A DNA stretch of 16,055 bases from Euryarchaeota archaeon UBA136. GTDB lineage: Archaea > Thermoplasmatota > Poseidoniia > MGIII > CG-Epi1. A program made the translations under genes and the position numbers. The stretch covers positions 1 through 16,055 of the forward strand of contig DAXQ01000008.1 of NCBI GenBank assembly GCA_002506485.1, given 5' to 3'. Below the pieces are notes generated by a model. That model saw only the letters and a program-made list of their open reading frames with translations, ran no database searches and had not been told where the DNA came from. Positions 13,912 through 16,055 of the stretch are shown piece by piece (within the stretch, counting starts at the first letter, position 1; each line of letters starts with the position of its first letter).

Positions 13912-14400
13912 ATGTTGTGCGAGATGTGTGGTGCCGAATCAGCCCTCTTGACTTCTCGTAAAATATCAGGTTCGGTTCTGCAGGTCTGTAGCGCATGCAG
14001 TGATTCAGGTTCAGAACCGACACATAGGGAGTCCGTGGGCCACAGGGCATATGTGGCCCAAACTCTTCAAAAAAGGAATATGAAGACAAGATACCGCGAG
14101 ATTGAGATAAATGAAAGTGTTTTAGTGAGTAATTATGGCGTCGTGGTAAGACAGGCCCGGGAAAAGTCAGGTCTTGACCATGCTACTCTGGCTAGCAAAA
14201 TATCCGAGAAAAAGTCAATAGTCTCATCTGTCGAGTCCGGCAATATGCGTCCCAATGAGAAATTGATAAAAAAATTGGAGAATTTCCTGAAAATCAAGTT
14301 AACTGAGAATGTGGAAAGCAACCCAGAGCCGAATTCCAAGAAATCCAGTAAGAGTCTGACGATGGGTGACTTATTGAAACAGTCAATGGAAGAAAATTAG
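13912..14400 (+). CDS. mbf1: MBF1-family zinc-ribbon/HTH transcription factor
   Basis: 162 aa, archaeal multiprotein-bridging-factor-1 type. An N-terminal zinc ribbon uses C3-x2-C6 ('LCEMCGAES') and C26-x2-C29 ('QVCSACSDSG'). A charged, poorly conserved linker follows (about 35-72). The Cro/XRE-type HTH spans about 76-130 ('VVRQAREKSGLDHATLASKI' and 'SSVESGNMRPNEKLIKKLENFL'). The C-terminal tail is polar and ends 'TMGDLLKQSMEEN'. The eukaryotic relative bridges TBP and activators. In archaea the partner is less clear, and roles in translation or stress have been proposed. The first CxxC begins at residue 3, so the ATG at 13912 is needed. Divergent from pan. Confidence 0.9.
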   Translation: MLCEMCGAESALLTSRKISGSVLQVCSACSDSGSEPTHRESVGHRAYVAQTLQKRNMKTRYREIEINESVLVSNYGVVVRQAREKSGLDHATLASKISEKKSIVSSVESGNMRPNEKLIKKLENFLKIKLTENVESNPEPNSKKSSKSLTMGDLLKQSMEEN

Positions 14401-14450
14401 TTGACGCTATCACGCATAATCTATTTGTACTAACTTTTAACCTTAACACC

Positions 14451-15347
14451 ATGGGTCTATTAGGACGCCAGTTCAATTTGGAGAGGTCGGCTGAAGATTC
14501 ACTCCTACTGGTTTTATCTACTTTGACGTTTACAATCTCACTATTTTCAGGATATATGGAGTCAGGTATTGGAAAACTTATATCACTTCCACTATTTGGA
14601 ATTGAATTCCATTTAATCTCAACTCCGGTCTGGTTAATCTCAGGAATAGCCTGTATAATGTGTTTACAGCAGCTTTTTCACAAAATCTGGTCGCACGGGA
14701 TTTGGTTAATTGGAGTTTACTGGCTGACTGCTCTTGGGACCATAATTCTTTTTGTTATGTTTGATCAAGGCTATATCTGGTTCTTTGTAGCCCTGATTCT
14801 AATCTTTTTAGCAATATTCCTGATGTATTGGATGATTCTTGAAATATATAGTTTGAGATATAGTATCCTAGGTGAGATTCCTGAGGCCGATCGCTCTATC
14901 AGCCTTACAGACTGGTTGTTATCAGTTCCATCATTTTTTATATGTACTTTCATCAGCTACTATTACTATACAAAGTTGTATGCGGGAGAGGATGGTTGGT
15001 TTACCTTTGGTCATGCTTCCGAGGGCTATCTAGTATTCCAGTTTGGCGTATTTTTCTCAGGGATGTATATTTTGTACCTACCTCAGTCCTTATTGGGAGA
15101 TTATCTGGAATTCAGTGATTTAGATATCAATACCAGTTACAAGGTGGACCAAGATAAAGTGCAACAAAGACTGGCAGATTATTCTAAGAGTTTTGATGAA
15201 GGTAAGGTCCAGGCAACTCTTGTGGATTTGTATCGAATGGCAGACGAGGACCCTGAGGCCTGGTCAAGATTCGGAGAGTTCTACTCAGGTTGGAGTGTTG
15301 AAGAAATCAAACTTTTCATAACTAAACTTGAAGAATTGAAGGCCTGA
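14451..15347 (+). CDS. Uncharacterised six-span membrane protein with C-terminal cytosolic-like domain
   Basis: I do not recognise the family. 298 aa from the ATG at 14451. Hydrophobic segments lie at about 17-33, 55-72, 83-103, 108-131, 153-173 and 192-212, so about six membrane helices are likely. After the last one comes a polar domain of about 80 residues (218-298), largely helical and acidic, with 'SYKVDQDKVQQRLADYSKSF' and 'DLYRMADEDPEAWSRF'. The loop between helices four and five holds 'LRYSILGEIPEADRS'. The membrane part is rich in Trp, Tyr and Phe. No catalytic or transport signature is evident. No Shine-Dalgarno sequence precedes the ATG and the TATA candidate (around 14420-14430) is weak. 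It lies 50 nt after the MBF1-like gene on the same strand, so it may share that transcript. Confidence 0.7.
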   Translation: MGLLGRQFNLERSAEDSLLLVLSTLTFTISLFSGYMESGIGKLISLPLFGIEFHLISTPVWLISGIACIMCLQQLFHKIWSHGIWLIGVYWLTALGTIILFVMFDQGYIWFFVALILIFLAIFLMYWMILEIYSLRYSILGEIPEADRSISLTDWLLSVPSFFICTFISYYYYTKLYAGEDGWFTFGHASEGYLVFQFGVFFSGMYILYLPQSLLGDYLEFSDLDINTSYKVDQDKVQQRLADYSKSFDEGKVQATLVDLYRMADEDPEAWSRFGEFYSGWSVEEIKLFITKLEELKA

Positions 15348-15375
15348 TTTATATTTAGAAAAGGGATGGCAAAGG

Positions 15376-15383
15376 TTATATAC
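15376..15383 (+). promoter_or_regulatory. TATA box for the gene starting at 15459
   Basis: TTATATAC, preceded by AAAGG (a possible BRE), gives a predicted start near 15405 and a leader of about 54 nt. The ribosome site GGGAG (around 15447-15451) lies about 7 nt before the ATG at 15459. This is therefore a leadered gene, unlike several others in the window. Confidence 0.6.
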
Positions 15384-15384
15384 G

Positions 15385-15393
15385 TTTTTTTTT
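15385..15393 (+). terminator. Oligo-T (T9) run, probable terminator of the upstream membrane-protein gene
   Basis: Nine consecutive T residues lie 38 nt after the TGA of the 298-residue membrane-protein gene; this is the longest T run I noticed in the window. Archaeal polymerase terminates at such runs without a hairpin. It sits immediately after the TATA box of the next gene and before that gene's predicted start site, so it would end the upstream transcript without affecting the downstream one. Confidence 0.5.
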
Positions 15394-15458
15394 AGAGTCA
15401 ATAAGTGTTTTAGAGAAATCTGGAACCAACTCTTTGCCTCGGCATTGGGAGAAAACTC

Positions 15459-16055
15459 ATGAGCAACATGAATCTACCTGAATGGACAGCACAGGCCCTT
15501 GTGGCCGCAGGAGCCGTATTTCTGCTAATATCGGCATATGTAATGGGAGTTATGGTCCCTAACGGCCTTCTGGCACCTAATGATTTTGACGTGGACTATT
15601 ATTTTGAAGGAGACATCAAAACTTTTGATTTGGATACTGAGACGGGCACTGGCGCTTTTGTGGATGACGTGGGTAGCGGATCCTATGAGCCAACAAAAGC
15701 TAAAGATGGTGGTGGTGCTACTCTTAATCTTGTAGGAAAACCTAGTGGTGATGAGTACACTAGTCTTTCACAAAATTTCAGTCTAACTACAGATGGAATT
15801 GATGGAGATGGAGTTTGGTTAGGTACTATATCAGACACTAGTGATAATCCCGCATTATTAAATCGTAAAACTTACGAAGTTGATGGTAAACAAGGAGCAT
15901 GGACTCCTACAAACCTTCCTGAAGAAGGTAAGGAATATGTTTTTCCAAATCCAGTCAATGGAGATTATGATGATACATTTACTTGTTCAGACAAGAGAAT
16001 ATTGGATGGCATTGAAGTAATGACTTGTGTTGCTGAACCAGAAGCTGGCACAAAG
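15459..16055 (+). CDS. N-terminally anchored extracytoplasmic protein (3' partial; possibly DUF3068/PorA-like)
   Basis: The frame opens at ATG 15459 and runs to the window edge without a stop: 199 codons, 3' truncated. A second ATG is at 15468, but GGGAG about 7 nt before 15459 favours the first. Residues about 11-33 are hydrophobic ('ALVAAGAVFLLISAYVMGVMV'), an N-terminal signal-anchor. The rest is acidic and beta-rich, with two cysteines (in 'TFTCSDKRILDG' and 'EVMTCVAEPEAG') about 17 residues apart that could form a disulfide. The arrangement of one N-terminal span, an early 'DYYFEGDI' strand, and a later 'LLNRKTYEVDG ... YVFPNPV' region loosely recalls DUF3068 (PorA-like) proteins. That match is from memory of the family pattern and is weak; 'unknown membrane-anchored exoprotein' is the safe reading. 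Confidence 0.72.
   Translation, partial: MSNMNLPEWTAQALVAAGAVFLLISAYVMGVMVPNGLLAPNDFDVDYYFEGDIKTFDLDTETGTGAFVDDVGSGSYEPTKAKDGGGATLNLVGKPSGDEYTSLSQNFSLTTDGIDGDGVWLGTISDTSDNPALLNRKTYEVDGKQGAWTPTNLPEEGKEYVFPNPVNGDYDDTFTCSDKRILDGIEVMTCVAEPEAGTK

Noticed and set aside
1..16055. CRISPR array, insertion sequence, integrase, phage or defence genes
   Set aside because: I saw no direct repeat-spacer pattern, transposase or integrase motif, and no tRNA-flanking attachment duplication. All larger frames have other explanations.

Overview
This window looks like a chromosomal segment of an archaeon, most likely a euryarchaeon in the broad sense. The evidence is archaeal-type informational genes: RNA polymerase subunit Rpo3 in the order rps13-rps4-rps11-rpo3, ribosomal protein eL40, the proteasome ATPase PAN, an MBF1-type zinc-ribbon/HTH factor, a THUMP tRNA G10 methylase and an archaeal RqcH/NFACT. 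Promoters are archaeal TATA boxes about 25 nt upstream of start codons, and several genes appear leaderless. A marine Thermoplasmatota-like lineage (Marine Group II/III) would fit the moderately AT-rich, tightly packed layout, but that is a guess from gene style, not something the sequence proves.

Layout: (1) 1-674, the 3' end of a surface protein with a CARDB-like Ig domain and a C-terminal membrane anchor. (2) 698-2464, rqcH, convergent with (3) a minus-strand operon rps13-rps4-rps11-rpo3-tRNA-Leu(GAG) (4890 down to 2466) driven by a clear BRE/TATA at about 4939-4954. (4) 5021-5737, a secreted or anchored PKD-domain protein, convergent with trmG10 (6729-5734). (5) 6778-10527, a cis-prenyltransferase followed by a 981-residue RND/MMPL exporter, probably one unit, convergent with (6) a CNNM/CorC-like membrane protein with two CBS domains (11650-10508). 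(7) 11836-11985, the small leaderless eL40 gene, convergent with (8) the pan-rpiA pair (13858 down to 11988). (9) 13912-14400, an MBF1 homologue divergent from pan. (10) 14451-15347, an unrecognised polytopic membrane protein. (11) 15459 to the window end, the start of a single-span extracytoplasmic protein.

Functionally this is housekeeping: ribosome and RNA polymerase subunits, tRNA modification, protein quality control (RqcH for stalled nascent chains, PAN for proteasomal unfolding), pentose phosphate metabolism, polyprenyl carrier synthesis, and several envelope proteins. I see no CRISPR array, insertion sequence, integrase, toxin-antitoxin pair or defence island. All four convergent gene pairs meet with almost no 3' spacing (from a 20-nt overlap to a 2-nt gap), and two divergent pairs share one AT-rich core promoter element. 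The least explained parts are the insert in the exporter's second extracytoplasmic loop, the 298-residue membrane protein, and the truncated protein at the right edge.
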